From Rhodospirillales bacterium (lineage in GTDB: Bacteria > Pseudomonadota > Alphaproteobacteria > Acetobacterales > Acetobacteraceae), in the NCBI GenBank assembly GCA_028869315.1, contig JAGWSV010000166.1:1-47830 (forward strand): a stretch of 47,830 nt of DNA, read 5' to 3'. The position numbers and the translations under genes are program-made. Each line of letters begins with the position of its first letter. The first letter of the stretch is position 1. The notes under the pieces were generated by a model, which did not search any database, had not been told where the DNA came from, and saw only the letters and a list, made by a program, of their open reading frames with translations. Positions 1 through 8,758 of this stretch are shown here, one piece after another.

Positions 1-14
1 ACGCGGCGGGGCAC

Positions 15-102
15 TGTCGCACAGCGCACGATGACGAAAAAGGGCCGCGGCCGCCGGGTGGCGCAGCTGCGACAGCCTGGCGTGCGACACTGTCGCAGCT
101 GC
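15..102 (+). promoter_or_regulatory. Putative AcoR-type upstream activating sites
   Basis: Four copies of the heptamer TGTCGCA (or its complement TGCGACA) occur at 15-21, 68-74, 83-89 and 91-97. The arms 63-74 and 91-102 form a perfect 12-bp inverted repeat with a 16-bp spacer, and 84-96 is itself a 6-1-6 palindrome. They lie about 50-130 bp upstream of a -24/-12 promoter, where a sigma-54 enhancer-binding protein would bind. AcoR is the known activator of acoABC in other bacteria; no acoR gene is in the window, so the regulator's identity is inferred. Confidence 0.6.
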
Positions 103-146
103 CTCACCGGTCGGTCGGGAGCGCCGCCGCTTCCGCCGACCGGCGG

Positions 147-163
147 CTGGCACGGGGTTTGCT
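147..163 (+). promoter_or_regulatory. Sigma-54 (-24/-12) promoter of acoABC
   Basis: The sequence CTGGCACGGGGTTTGCT matches the RpoN consensus, with the invariant GG at 149-150 and GC at 161-162 separated by exactly 10 bp. A transcript would begin near 174, giving a leader of about 37 nt before the acoA ATG. Acetoin catabolic operons are classically RpoN-dependent, so position and sequence agree. Confidence 0.85.
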
Positions 164-210
164 TATCTTCGACGGAGCCCGCAGAGGAACCGGGCGAAGA
201 CGGAGGAAAC

Positions 211-1176
211 ATGCAGCATAATCGCGACTTCCTGCTCGACAGTTACCGCAGCATGGTCACGATCCGGCGGTTCGAGGATCGCGTCCACGAGGAGTTCGCC
301 ACCGGAAAGATCCCGGGCTTCGTCCACCTCTACGCAGGCGAGGAGGCGTCCGCGGTCGGCGTCTGCTCCCATCTTGATGCGCGCGACGTCATCGCCAGCA
401 CCCATCGCGGCCACGGCCACTGCATCGCGAAGGGCTGCGACGCCACCGCGATGATGAAGGAGATCTATGGCCGACGCGGCGGCTTGTGCGGCGGCAAGGG
501 CGGATCGATGCATATCGCCGACTTGTCCAAGGGCATGATGGGCGCCAACGGCATCGTCGGCGGCGGCCCGCCGCTGATCTGCGGCGCCGCGCTGACGGCG
601 AAATACCTCAAGACCGGCGGCGTGGCGGTGGCGTTCGTCGGGGACGGCGGGTCGAACCAGGGCACCACGCTTGAATCCTACAACCTCGCCAGGGTCTGGA
701 ACCTGCCGGTGATCTTCGTGATCGAGGACAACGGCTATGCCGAGGCCACCGCCAGCGCCTGGTCCGTAGGCGGAACCCAGCGCGGACGCGCCGCCGGCTT
801 CGGCATGCCGTCGGCCGAGGTCGACGGCTTCGATTTCTTCGCCGTGCACGACGCGACGGCGGAGGCGGTGCAGCGGGCACGTGCCGGCGACGGTCCGACC
901 CTGCTGCACGTAAAGCTGACACGCTATTACGGACATTTCGAAGGCGACGCGATGACCTATCGCGGCCAGGGCGAGGTTGCCCGGCTGCGACAGGAGAGCG
1001 ATTGCCTGAAGGTCTTTCGCCGCAAGGTCACCGAAGCCGGATTGCTCGACGATCCTGAACTCGATGGCATCGAAGCCGAGGTCACGGAAGCGATCGATGC
1101 CGCGGTGCGCGACGCCGAAGCCGACGCCCTGCCGACTGCCGCCGACCTCGTCACCAACGTTTACGACCGCTACTGA
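211..1176 (+). CDS. acoA: Acetoin dehydrogenase E1 component, alpha subunit
   Basis: With AcoB it forms the thiamine-diphosphate E1 of the acetoin dehydrogenase complex, which cleaves acetoin to acetaldehyde and an acetyl group passed to lipoyl-E2. The 321-residue product has the ThDP motif beginning GDGGSNQGT at residues 144-152 and ending EDNGY at about 172-176, plus the E1-alpha signature HRGHGH near residue 65 and GGKGGSMH near 94. The frame is open upstream to 31, but the start at 211 is preferred: it has GGAGGA at 202-207, lies just after the sigma-54 promoter, and upstream codons do not look like E1-alpha. It is 12 bp from acoB. A pyruvate-type E1 is less likely given the AcoC that follows. 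Confidence 0.9.
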   Translation: MQHNRDFLLDSYRSMVTIRRFEDRVHEEFATGKIPGFVHLYAGEEASAVGVCSHLDARDVIASTHRGHGHCIAKGCDATAMMKEIYGRRGGLCGGKGGSMHIADLSKGMMGANGIVGGGPPLICGAALTAKYLKTGGVAVAFVGDGGSNQGTTLESYNLARVWNLPVIFVIEDNGYAEATASAWSVGGTQRGRAAGFGMPSAEVDGFDFFAVHDATAEAVQRARAGDGPTLLHVKLTRYYGHFEGDAMTYRGQGEVARLRQESDCLKVFRRKVTEAGLLDDPELDGIEAEVTEAIDAAVRDAEADALPTAADLVTNVYDRY

Positions 1177-1188
1177 GGGGAGGACGCA

Positions 1189-2199
1189 ATGCCGAAAAAA
1201 ACGTACCGGCAGGCGATCAACGAGGCGATCGCCGGCGAGATGCGGCGGGATCATCGCGTCATCGTCATGGGTGAGGACAACGCCGGGGGCGCCGGCGCGC
1301 CAGGAGAGAACGACGCCTGGGGCGGCGTGCTGGGCGTGACCAAGGGGCTGTTCCCGGAATTCGGACCCGAACGCGTGCTGGACACGCCGATCAGCGAGAG
1401 CGCCTTCATCGGCGCCGCCGCCGGCGCCGCCGCGACCGGCCTGCGTCCCGTCGCCGAATTGATGTTCGTCGACTTCATGGGCGTCTGCTTCGACCAGATC
1501 TTCAATCAGGCCGCCAAGTTCCGTTACATGTTCGGTGGCCACGCGGTCACCCCATTGGTCATCCGCACCATGTACGGCGCCGGCTTTCGCGCCGCCTCCC
1601 AGCACAGCCAATGCCTCTACCCGGTCTTCACCCACATCCCCGGGCTGAAAGTGGTGCTGCCGTCCTCGCCCTACGAAGCCAAGGGCCTGATGATCCAGGC
1701 GATCCGCGACGACGATCCGGTCGTCTTCTTCGAGCACAAGGTGTTGTATGACGAAACCGGCGATGTGCCCGACGAGGCCTACACGATCCCGTTCGGAGAG
1801 GCGAACCTGACGCGCGAGGGCAAGGACGTCACCATCGTCGCCTTCGGCCGCATGGTGGGCTTCGCCAACCAGGCCGCGGATACGCTGAAGCGCGACGGCA
1901 TTTCCGCGACCGTGATCGATCCGCGCACGACCTCGCCGCTCGACAGCGAGGCCATTCTCGACAGCGTTGCGGAAACCGGCCGGTTGGTGGTGGTGGACGA
2001 GGCGCATCCCCGCTGCTCGATGGCCGCCGACATCGCCCGGCTGGTGGCCGAGGAGGCTTTCAGCAGCCTCAAGGCGCCGATTCGTACCGTCACGCCGCCC
2101 CACACGCCGGTGCCGTTCTCGCCCGCGCTCGAGGATCTCTATGTGCCCGGCCCGGCGCGGATCGTCGAAGCGGCGACTGCTCTCACGAAGCACGGGTAA
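1189..2199 (+). CDS. acoB: Acetoin dehydrogenase E1 component, beta subunit
   Basis: Partner of AcoA in the ThDP-dependent E1 heterotetramer. The 336-residue protein is typical of E1-beta: N-terminal pyrimidine-binding region with MGEDN near residue 27, the DTPISESAFIGAAAGAA stretch near 65, and a C-terminal transketolase-C domain with VIDPRTTSPLD and VVVDEAHPR. The ATG at 1189 follows a purine-rich GGGGAGGA site a few bases upstream. It lies 12 bp after acoA and 4 bp before acoC, so the three genes are one transcription unit. The GGAGAPGEND insertion near residue 34 is typical of the acetoin/2-oxoisovalerate branch of E1-beta proteins, as far as I can judge. Confidence 0.9.
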   Translation: MPKKTYRQAINEAIAGEMRRDHRVIVMGEDNAGGAGAPGENDAWGGVLGVTKGLFPEFGPERVLDTPISESAFIGAAAGAAATGLRPVAELMFVDFMGVCFDQIFNQAAKFRYMFGGHAVTPLVIRTMYGAGFRAASQHSQCLYPVFTHIPGLKVVLPSSPYEAKGLMIQAIRDDDPVVFFEHKVLYDETGDVPDEAYTIPFGEANLTREGKDVTIVAFGRMVGFANQAADTLKRDGISATVIDPRTTSPLDSEAILDSVAETGRLVVVDEAHPRCSMAADIARLVAEEAFSSLKAPIRTVTPPHTPVPFSPALEDLYVPGPARIVEAATALTKHG

Positions 2200-2203
2200 G
2201 GTC

Positions 2204-3328
2204 ATGACGGAAATGCTGCCGATCGTGATGCCCAAATGGGGCCTCGCGATGGAGGAAGGCACCCTCACCGCATGGCTGATCGCCGCCGGCGACACGGTGG
2301 AGAAAGGCCAGGAACTCGCCGAGATCGAGACCACCAAGATCGCCAATGTGTACGAGAGCCCGGCAGCGGGCCTCGTGCGCCGGCTGGTGGCGCAACCGGG
2401 GGAGGTGTTGCCGGTCGGCGCGCTGCTCGCCGTGCTGGCCCCCGCCAGCGCGCCGGAGGCCGAGATCGACGCGTTCGTCGGTGGGTTCGTCGTGCGCGAT
2501 CCGGAGCCGGAGGGCGAGGGCAGCGGCCTCTCCGAGCGGCGGATCGAACGGGACGGACGGATGCTGTCGTTCAAGGTCGCGGGCGCCGGCGCGGACGGCG
2601 TACCCGCCATCCTGGTCCACGGCTTCGGCGGTGACTCCGACAACTGGCTGTTCAACATCGAGGCCTTGGCGCAGGACCGGCCGATCTATGCCCCCGACCT
2701 GCCGGGGCACGGCAAGTCGGGCAAGCAGCTTCTGCGCGGCGATCTGGACGAACTCGCCAAAGCGGTGGCGGCGGTCATCGAGGAGACCGGAGCGCCGCGC
2801 GTGCATCTGGTCGGTCACTCGCTCGGCGCCGCGGTCAGCTTTCGGGTGCTGGAGCGATGGCCCGACCGGGTCGCCTCCCTGGCGGGCATCGCCCCGGCCG
2901 GGCTTGGCACGACCGTGAACGACGGGTTCGTCCGTGCCTTCGTCGCCGCCGAGCGGCGAAAGGACGTGAAAGCCGCCCTGCAGATGCTGTTCGCGGATCC
3001 CGATCAGGTTTCCGCCGCCATGATCGAAGGCGTCCAGCGGTTCACCCGACTCGAGGGCGCACGCGAGGCGCTGGCGACGATCGCGCGGGAAAACCTGCCG
3101 GATGGACGGCAGGCGGCGTCGTTTCGCGCACTGGCCGCCGAAACGGCGACGCCGTTGCTGCTGGTGTGGGGCGAGCGCGATGCCATCATCGATCCGGCGC
3201 AGGGAGAGGGCCTGCCCGAGCGGGTGGCCGTGCTGCGGCTGCCGGACGCCGGACACATGCCCCAGATGGAGGCGGCGGCGTCCGTGAATCAGCGTCTCGC
3301 AGAACATTTCTCGGCGGCCGGCGGCTGA
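2204..3328 (+). CDS. acoC: Acetoin dehydrogenase E2-like subunit: lipoyl domain fused to alpha/beta hydrolase
   Basis: A 374-residue protein with an N-terminal biotinyl-lipoyl domain (about 1-80; lipoyl Lys at K45 in ETTKIAN) joined by a short acidic linker to an alpha/beta-hydrolase domain (about 118-374). The hydrolase has nucleophile S206 in GHSLG, acid D326 in GERDAI and H351 in DAGHMPQ. This replaces the usual E2 transacylase core and is the known architecture of AcoC from Pseudomonas and Ralstonia. No peripheral-subunit-binding domain is visible. The ATG at 2204 is 4 bp after acoB; a second ATG at 2213 is possible. No E3 (lipoamide dehydrogenase), acoX or lipoate gene follows, so E3 must come from elsewhere. 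Confidence 0.9.
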   Translation: MTEMLPIVMPKWGLAMEEGTLTAWLIAAGDTVEKGQELAEIETTKIANVYESPAAGLVRRLVAQPGEVLPVGALLAVLAPASAPEAEIDAFVGGFVVRDPEPEGEGSGLSERRIERDGRMLSFKVAGAGADGVPAILVHGFGGDSDNWLFNIEALAQDRPIYAPDLPGHGKSGKQLLRGDLDELAKAVAAVIEETGAPRVHLVGHSLGAAVSFRVLERWPDRVASLAGIAPAGLGTTVNDGFVRAFVAAERRKDVKAALQMLFADPDQVSAAMIEGVQRFTRLEGAREALATIARENLPDGRQAASFRALAAETATPLLLVWGERDAIIDPAQGEGLPERVAVLRLPDAGHMPQMEAAASVNQRLAEHFSAAGG

Positions 3329-3333
3329 AAACA

Positions 3334-3354
3334 TCGCCCGCTCGTCGCGGGCGA
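3334..3354. terminator. Hairpin between acoC and the convergent HD-GYP gene
   Basis: Arms 3334-3341 (TCGCCCGC) and 3347-3354 pair perfectly over 8 bp around a 5-nt loop. It starts 5 bp after the acoC stop and ends 10 bp before the stop of the opposing gene, so it could serve both. There is no T tract on the plus side, so strength is uncertain. Confidence 0.5.
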
Positions 3355-3364
3355 AGCCGGCCCG

Positions 3365-4879
3365 TCAGGCCCCCTGCGGCACGGGCGGCATGATCGCCAG
3401 CGGGATCGCGACGTGCGGGATCGCGGGATGCGGCATGATGCCCGGCGCCCGCACGGCAGGTGCTGGGGTGTGCTGACCGGCGCTGTCCTTATGCCGCCGC
3501 CAGATCGCAACCATCGTGTCGAGGTCGCTCAGAAACGCGGCGAGCAGGTTTGGGTCGAACCGCCGCCCCGACTGGGCCCGCAGGAATGCGACGACCTCGC
3601 TCAACGACCAGGCTTTCTTGTAGACGCGCGGCGACAACAGCGCGTCGAACACGTCGACGATGGCGACGATCCGCCCCGCGAGCGGAATCCGCTCGCCGGC
3701 CAGCCCGGCCGGGTAGCCTGATCCGTCCCAGTTCTCGTGATGGCTGCGGGCGATCTCCGCCGCAAGTTCGAGCAACGGCAGGCCGCTGCCCGCGAGAATG
3801 CGGGCGCCGAAATAGGCATGGCGGCGCATCTCCGTGATCTCCGGTTCGGTCAACCGGCCCGGCTTGTGCAGGATGGCGTCGGGGACGCCGATCTTGCCGA
3901 TATCGTGTAGCGGCGCGGCGGCGAGAATCTGTCGCGCGAAGCCCGGGTCCCCGCCGCTTGCGAGCACCAACCGATGGGCGAGCGCCGAGATGCGGGTCAC
4001 ATGCTGACCGGTGTCGTCGTCGCGGCACTCTCCGGCCGCGCAAAGGCGGCGGATGATTTCGTGCTGGGTTCGCTCCAACAGCGCGTTGGCGCGGCGGAGC
4101 ACCGTGACTTCGCGCTCGGCCGCGGCGGCGAGTTTCCGATCCGCGGCGGCCGATGCGGTGACCAGCATCAGCAGGACGGCGGCGATGCCGCCGACCGCCA
4201 CGGCAAGCAGCGTGGTATTCACGCCCCGACCCGCAACGGCCGCGGGGTCGTAGCGGACGATGGTGGCGGCCATGCCGGTATAGTGCATCCCGCAGATCGC
4301 CATGGCCATCACCGGGGCCGCCGCCGCCCGCTGCAGCCCGCTGGTCGGCATGATCGCGAGGGCGAGCGCGGCGCTGGCGGCAACGATCCCGATCGATACG
4401 GACAGCAGCCACAAGCCTGGCGTGTAGGAGATCGAGCCGGGAAACCGCAGGCCCGCCATGCCGACATAGTGCATCGTGGCGACGGCGGCGCCGACGACCC
4501 CGCCACCAAGCAGCACGCGGCGCCAGTCGGCGTGTCCGCGCACCACGAGCCGGAAGCCCAGAGCGGTGCCGGCGATGGCGATCGCAAGCGAGGCCAGCGT
4601 ATCGGATGGCGCGAAAGTCAACGGGATCGGGCTTTCGACGGCCAGCATACCGAGGAAATGCATCGCCCAGATGCTGCCCCCGAGGGTGAGCGAGGAGAAC
4701 AGTTGCCAGGGCACCGTTGCGTGCTGGTTGCAGCGTCCGCGCTCCGCGAGGTCGAGCGCGGCAAACGAGCCGAGGGCGGCCACCGCGAAGGAAAGCGCAA
4801 CCAGGAAAGGATTTTGCGAGAAATGGGGCCCCGACCCATCGGTGAAGCACAGTCCAAGTACCATCATAGCCAGCCGCAT
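3365..4879 (-). CDS. MHYT-sensor HD-GYP domain protein, probable cyclic-di-GMP phosphodiesterase
   Basis: Predicted inner-membrane signalling protein that senses a diatomic gas or metal through MHYT repeats and hydrolyses cyclic-di-GMP. From the start at 4879 it is 504 residues. Three MHYT motifs (MHFLGM 73-78, MHYVGM 136-141, MHYTGM 198-203) sit in about seven hydrophobic segments, followed by a short helix and an HD-GYP domain with HD at 325-326 (LHDIGKIG) and HHENWDGSGYP at 380-390, so the catalytic site looks complete. The tail after residue 470 is Pro/Ala-rich. The frame is open far upstream (to 5365; ATG also at 5035), but that stretch has low-complexity, non-coding-like composition and an FNR-like box. 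No GGDEF or response-regulator partner is adjacent. Confidence 0.85.
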   Translation of the reverse strand: MRLAMMVLGLCFTDGSGPHFSQNPFLVALSFAVAALGSFAALDLAERGRCNQHATVPWQLFSSLTLGGSIWAMHFLGMLAVESPIPLTFAPSDTLASLAIAIAGTALGFRLVVRGHADWRRVLLGGGVVGAAVATMHYVGMAGLRFPGSISYTPGLWLLSVSIGIVAASAALALAIMPTSGLQRAAAAPVMAMAICGMHYTGMAATIVRYDPAAVAGRGVNTTLLAVAVGGIAAVLLMLVTASAAADRKLAAAAEREVTVLRRANALLERTQHEIIRRLCAAGECRDDDTGQHVTRISALAHRLVLASGGDPGFARQILAAAPLHDIGKIGVPDAILHKPGRLTEPEITEMRRHAYFGARILAGSGLPLLELAAEIARSHHENWDGSGYPAGLAGERIPLAGRIVAIVDVFDALLSPRVYKKAWSLSEVVAFLRAQSGRRFDPNLLAAFLSDLDTMVAIWRRHKDSAGQHTPAPAVRAPGIMPHPAIPHVAIPLAIMPPVPQGA

Positions 4880-5431
4880 CCCTTCGCCATCGCGGGTTTC
4901 GAACGGCACGTAATCCTGGCGTCGCGCCAACGACGACCTGCTGGTCGCGATCGAGCCACGTCTTCCCGGACAGAGAGCGGATCGCCCTGGCCAATCGCCC
5001 GGCGGCGACGAGGACCGGGGCCCGTCGGTGCTCATCGCCTCGGTTAACGTACGTCCAAGGTTTACAGATTGATGTAGATCACTGGCTTCGCGGTACGGTC
5101 GCCGATTCAACGACTGCGGAAAGTCCTCCGACGGAGCCGTGCGGCCAAAGCGGCGATGGGCCGCCGGGCGATCGTTTATATTGTTATGAGCAGGCGTTGC
5201 ACCGGGCGGCGCGCGGGTCTGCTCCGTGTGGCAAGCAGACGCCGGACGACAGGCGCGAAGGGCCGGCTCATGCGGCTCGGTCGCGGGCCTGCATCTGGAT
5301 TGCGTGCCCCCCGGTAGCCATACCGCCCGAATCCCGCCATAACCTGTTCCAAGTACCCGCCCCACGGGCCTGCACGCCGGGATGACCCGCCAGGCCCCGA
5401 CCGCCGGGACGGCGCAGGAGCACGACTCGAG
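4880..5431. other. Divergent intergenic region, HD-GYP gene / DAHP synthase
   Basis: About 550 bp without a convincing gene. It contains the FNR/FixK-like box (5069-5082) and one AT-rich patch (5173-5189) that stands out from the GC-rich surroundings and could hold a -10 element for either gene. If the HD-GYP gene starts at the ATG at 5035 the gap shrinks to about 400 bp. I see no attenuator-like run of aromatic codons before the DAHP synthase. Confidence 0.5.
5069..5082 (-). promoter_or_regulatory. FNR/FixK-type binding site candidate
   Basis: TTGATGTAGATCAC matches TTGAT-N4-ATCAA at nine of ten defined positions. Its centre (5075.5) would place a class II start site near 5034 on the minus strand, upstream of the 4879 start codon of the MHYT/HD-GYP gene. 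A site for the DAHP synthase on the other strand would be unusually distant (about 350 bp). Confidence 0.45.
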
Positions 5432-6823
5432 ATGACCACAGACACCGCCTGGACCCAGACGTCATGGCGCGCACGCCCGATCCGCCAGGCCCCGACCTAC
5501 CCGGACCCGGCGGCGCTCGCCGCCGTCGAATCTCGCCTCCGCACCTATCCTCCTTTGGTGTTCGCGGGTGAGGCGCGGCGGCTGAAGGCCAATCTGCGTC
5601 TGGCCGCCGAAGGCCGTGGATTCGTGCTGCTCGGCGGCGATTGCGCGGAAAGCTACGGCGACTTCACCGCCAACATCCTGCGCGACACGTTCCGCGTGCT
5701 GCTGCAGATGGCGGTGGTGCTGACCTTCGGCGCCAGCCTGCCGGTGGTGAAGATGGGGCGCATGGCCGGGCAGTTCGCCAAGCCACGCTCGTCGGACACC
5801 GAAACCCGCGACGGCGTGACCTTGCCGAGCTATCGCGGCGACATCATCAACGGTCCGGAGTTCACGCCAGCCTCCCGCACCCCCGATCCGGCACGGATGG
5901 AGCTCGGCTATTTCCAGTCCGCCGCCAAGCTGAACCTGCTCCGCGCCTTCGCTTCGGGCGGCTATGCCGACCTGCACGAGGTCAATCGCTGGAACCTCGG
6001 CTTCGTCGAACGCTCGCCGCTGGCCGACCGCTACCGCGACCTCGCCGCACGGATCGACGAGACGCTGGCGTTCATGTCCGCCTGCGGCATGACCAGCGCG
6101 ACCACGCGGGACCTGCGGGAAACCGATTTCTACGTCGCGCACGAAGCCTTGCTGCTGCCATACGAGCAGGCGCTGACCCGGATCGATTCCACCACCGGCG
6201 ACTGGTACGGCTGCTCCGCGCATTTCCTCTGGATCGGCGACCGCACCCGCCAGCTGGACGGGGCGCATGTCGAGTTCCTGAGTGGGCTCAGGAACCCGAT
6301 CGGCATGAAGGTCGGACCGAGCCAGGAAGCGGACGACCTGCTGCGCCTCATCGACCGGCTCAACCCCGCCAACGAGCCCGGCCGCCTGACGCTCATCGCC
6401 CGCATGGGCGCCGACAAGATCGCCGCCAAGCTGCCGCCGCTGGTGCGCGCGGTGGAGCGGGAGGGTCGGAAAGTGGTCTGGATCACCGATCCGATGCACG
6501 GCAACACCATCTCCACCACCGCCAATCTCAAGACCCGCAGCTTCGATGCGATCCTCTCGGAAGTGCAGGGCTTCTTCGACATCCACGCCGCGGAAGGCAG
6601 CTGGGCCGGCGGCGTGCACGTGGAGATGACCGGCCAGAACGTGACCGAATGCGTCGGCGGCGCCCACCGGCTGACCGAGGCCGATCTCGGCACCCGCTAC
6701 GAGACCTTCTGCGACCCGCGGCTCAACGCCGAGCAGTCGCTGGAACTGGCCTTCCTGGTGGCCGCCGGGCTCAAGCGCCGGCGCGAAGTCGGACGGAGCG
6801 CCCCGGCGCTGGCCGCGCAGTAG
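5432..6823 (+). CDS. aroG: Class II 3-deoxy-D-arabino-heptulosonate 7-phosphate (DAHP) synthase
   Basis: First step of the shikimate pathway: phosphoenolpyruvate + erythrose 4-phosphate -> DAHP. The 463-residue length and motifs fit the plant-like class II family: GGDCAES with metal ligand C71, [14 protein letters not shown] at 107-120, a late TDPMHGNT (His ligand), [15 protein letters not shown] (Glu ligand) and CDPRLN (Asp ligand). The ATG at 5432 has CAGGAG at 5415-5420, a slightly long spacing. It is not beside other aro genes; it ends 4 bp before a nicotinate phosphoribosyltransferase gene, so the two are probably cotranscribed. Symbol follows common use for class II enzymes. Confidence 0.93.
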   Translation: MTTDTAWTQTSWRARPIRQAPTYPDPAALAAVESRLRTYPPLVFAGEARRLKANLRLAAEGRGFVLLGGDCAESYGDFTANILRDTFRVLLQMAVVLTFGASLPVVKMGRMAGQFAKPRSSDTETRDGVTLPSYRGDIINGPEFTPASRTPDPARMELGYFQSAAKLNLLRAFASGGYADLHEVNRWNLGFVERSPLADRYRDLAARIDETLAFMSACGMTSATTRDLRETDFYVAHEALLLPYEQALTRIDSTTGDWYGCSAHFLWIGDRTRQLDGAHVEFLSGLRNPIGMKVGPSQEADDLLRLIDRLNPANEPGRLTLIARMGADKIAAKLPPLVRAVEREGRKVVWITDPMHGNTISTTANLKTRSFDAILSEVQGFFDIHAAEGSWAGGVHVEMTGQNVTECVGGAHRLTEADLGTRYETFCDPRLNAEQSLELAFLVAAGLKRRREVGRSAPALAAQ

Positions 6824-6827
6824 CCCC

Positions 6828-8033
6828 ATGCCCGCCCCAAAAGGGGATAGGCCAGCGGTGGGTGTCTCGGAGAGTGTCGCGGAGGACCCGCTCACCGCCG
6901 ACATCGCGGCGCATACAGACACCTACTTCAACCGCACGCGCGCGATCGTCGCGCGGTTCGGCGACAAGCGCGTCACCTACGCGGTGTTCCTCCGCCGCCC
7001 GGTGATCTCCGCACCCCGGCTCATGCAGACCTGGCTGGAGGACGTGGCGCGGGCGCGTGGCGTGCGGTTCCAAATCGACGTGATGCACAAGGAAGGCAGC
7101 TGGGTCGGCGCCGGCGAGCCGATCGTCTACCTGACCGGCAGCCTGTTCGCTTTGTCCGATCTGGAAACGATCCTGCTGCAGAAGCTCGGCCCCGCCTGCG
7201 TGGCCGCCCATAACGCCTACCAGATGTGCCTGGCGCTGCCACAGGTGGCGTTCCTCGCGATGGAGGCGCGGCACTGCGCCGGCGCGGAAATGCAGGACAT
7301 GATGGCCTATGCGGCGGCGACCGGCAGCAGCGCGGCGCGGCGCGAAGGCGCCAAGGGGTTCATCGGCAACGCTACCGACGCCACTGCCCACTGGTTCGGC
7401 AATCCACGCGGCCTCGGCACCATGCCGCATTCGCTGATCGGCTACGCCGGCTCGACCCTGCGGGCGGCCGAAATGTACCACGACACCTTCTCCGACGAGC
7501 CGATGACGGTGCTGGTGGACTATTTCGGGCGGGAGGTGACCGACGCGCTGGCGGTCTGTGCCCGCTTTCCCGCCCTGGCCGCATCGGGACGGCTGTCGTT
7601 TCGCCTTGATACGCATGGCGGCCGCTTCCTCGAAGGGCTCGACCCGGCCGCCAGCTACGCCGTGCTGGAACGTCACATGCCCGGTGCGATCCGCCGCTAC
7701 CGCAGCGAAACCGAGCTGCGCTACCTGGTCGGCACCGGCGTCTCCGCCGCCGCGATCTGGCGCTTCCGGGAAGCGCTGGACGCGGCCGGCCACCGCGCCG
7801 TACGGATCGTCGCCTCATCCGGGTTCGGCGTCGACAAGTGCCGGGTGATGGCGGACGCGAACGTGCCGATCAACGTCGTGGGCACCGGCAGCTTCATCCC
7901 GGATTCCTGGCACGAGACGTACGCCACCGCCGACATCGTGGAATATGACGGGGTGCCGATGGTGAAGCTGGGGCGGGAGTTCCTCCTGCGCCGGGAACGC
8001 GATCCCGCGGACCGCATCGCCTCGGGGGCATAA
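6828..8033 (+). CDS. pncB: Nicotinate phosphoribosyltransferase family protein
   Basis: Converts nicotinate + PRPP to nicotinate mononucleotide in NAD salvage. The 401-residue product carries the family's substrate-binding start TDTYFNRT (30-37), the internal GTMPHSLIGYAGS region (about 200-212), LDTHGGR, and a C-terminal SSGFGVDKC and GTGSFIPDS pair typical of the phosphate-binding loops of this type II PRTase fold. It starts 4 bp after the DAHP synthase stop. The ATG at 6828 lacks a clear ribosome site; the GTG at 6858, preceded by AAGGGGAT, is a plausible alternative and removes a low-complexity N-terminus. A quinolinate enzyme is unlikely because the N-terminal motif and length are of the NAPRTase type. 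Confidence 0.85.
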   Translation: MPAPKGDRPAVGVSESVAEDPLTADIAAHTDTYFNRTRAIVARFGDKRVTYAVFLRRPVISAPRLMQTWLEDVARARGVRFQIDVMHKEGSWVGAGEPIVYLTGSLFALSDLETILLQKLGPACVAAHNAYQMCLALPQVAFLAMEARHCAGAEMQDMMAYAAATGSSAARREGAKGFIGNATDATAHWFGNPRGLGTMPHSLIGYAGSTLRAAEMYHDTFSDEPMTVLVDYFGREVTDALAVCARFPALAASGRLSFRLDTHGGRFLEGLDPAASYAVLERHMPGAIRRYRSETELRYLVGTGVSAAAIWRFREALDAAGHRAVRIVASSGFGVDKCRVMADANVPINVVGTGSFIPDSWHETYATADIVEYDGVPMVKLGREFLLRRERDPADRIASGA

Positions 8034-8067
8034 GGGCCGCCATTCCTGCGGAAGACCGAAGCGTTGC

Positions 8068-8102
8068 CGCCCCTGGGGAAACGCCCCTGGGGAAACCTGG
8101 GG
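8068..8102. repeat. Short 14-bp tandem repeat
   Basis: CGCCCCTGGGGAAA occurs twice in tandem (8068-8081, 8082-8095) followed by a partial third CCTGGGG. It lies between the convergent nicotinate phosphoribosyltransferase and MarC genes. CCCC/GGGG pairing within and between units could form small hairpins. Confidence 0.7.
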
Positions 8103-8122
8103 AGCAGCCCGGACGGCCGGCG

Positions 8123-8749
8123 CTACCGGAACACGCCGCTGTCGCGCAGCCCGTCGAACAGGAACTGCATTGCCAGCGCGGCCAGCAGAACGCCCGAGAC
8201 CCGCGCCACCACGTTCGCGCCGGTGCGGCCGAGCGCCTGCACCACCCGGTCCGCCGCCAGCATCGCCAGCAGGGTGATTGCCATCACCACGACCAATGCG
8301 CCGATCGTGATCCCCGCCTGCGATCCGATAGGATCCGGACCCGCCAGCAGGACGATGGCTGTCATGCTGCCCGGTCCGGCGATCAGCGGGATCGCCAGGG
8401 GAAACACCGCCAGATCGGGCAGCGCAGCGGCCTCGGCCTCCTCGGGCTGGGTGATCGAGGACAGGCCCGAATGCTGCGCGAACAACTGGTCGCGCGCCAC
8501 GCCCAGCAGCAGCACGCCGCCGGCCGCGCGGAACGCCGGCAGCCCTACCCGCAGCGCCGCCAGCAACGCGCTCCCGCCCAGCGCGAATGCCAGCAGAATC
8601 AGGAAGGCGATCAGGCTGGCGCGCCAGGCGTGCCGGCGCCGTGCGGCCGGGGAGCGATCCGCCGTGAGGGCGAGGAACATCGCCGCCACCTCGATCGGCC
8701 CGACGGTCACCAGCAAGGTGACCAGCGCCTTGAGCGCAGCTTCCCCCAT
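8123..8749 (-). CDS. MarC/NAAT-family integral membrane protein
   Basis: A 208-residue protein of about six hydrophobic segments. The family hallmarks are visible: an N-terminal VTVGPIEVAAMFLALT near residue 14 (usually xxNPxG in the family), a second half-repeat with FPLAIPLIAGPGSMTAIVLL near 126, and an acidic cytoplasmic loop between. MarC proteins are inner-membrane proteins of unknown function; despite the old name a role in multiple antibiotic resistance is not supported. The gene begins 9 bp after the stop of the alpha/beta hydrolase on the same strand, so the two form a two-gene unit. Start ATG at 8749. Confidence 0.85.
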   Translation of the reverse strand: MGEAALKALVTLLVTVGPIEVAAMFLALTADRSPAARRRHAWRASLIAFLILLAFALGGSALLAALRVGLPAFRAAGGVLLLGVARDQLFAQHSGLSSITQPEEAEAAALPDLAVFPLAIPLIAGPGSMTAIVLLAGPDPIGSQAGITIGALVVVMAITLLAMLAADRVVQALGRTGANVVARVSGVLLAALAMQFLFDGLRDSGVFR

Positions 8750-8758
8750 CAGACGCGG

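Noticed and set aside
31-210. N-terminal extension of acoA to the ATG at 31
   Set aside because: It would run through the sigma-54 promoter and activator dyads, has no E1-alpha similarity, and the ATG at 211 has a good ribosome site.
163-2658. 831-codon minus-strand open frame opposite acoA/acoB/acoC
   Set aside because: Antisense mirror of high-GC coding DNA; Arg/Gly/His-rich translation without recognisable motifs.
4880-5365. 160-residue N-terminal extension of the MHYT/HD-GYP protein
   Set aside because: Low-complexity translation, no family similarity, and it covers the FNR-like box and AT-rich patch.
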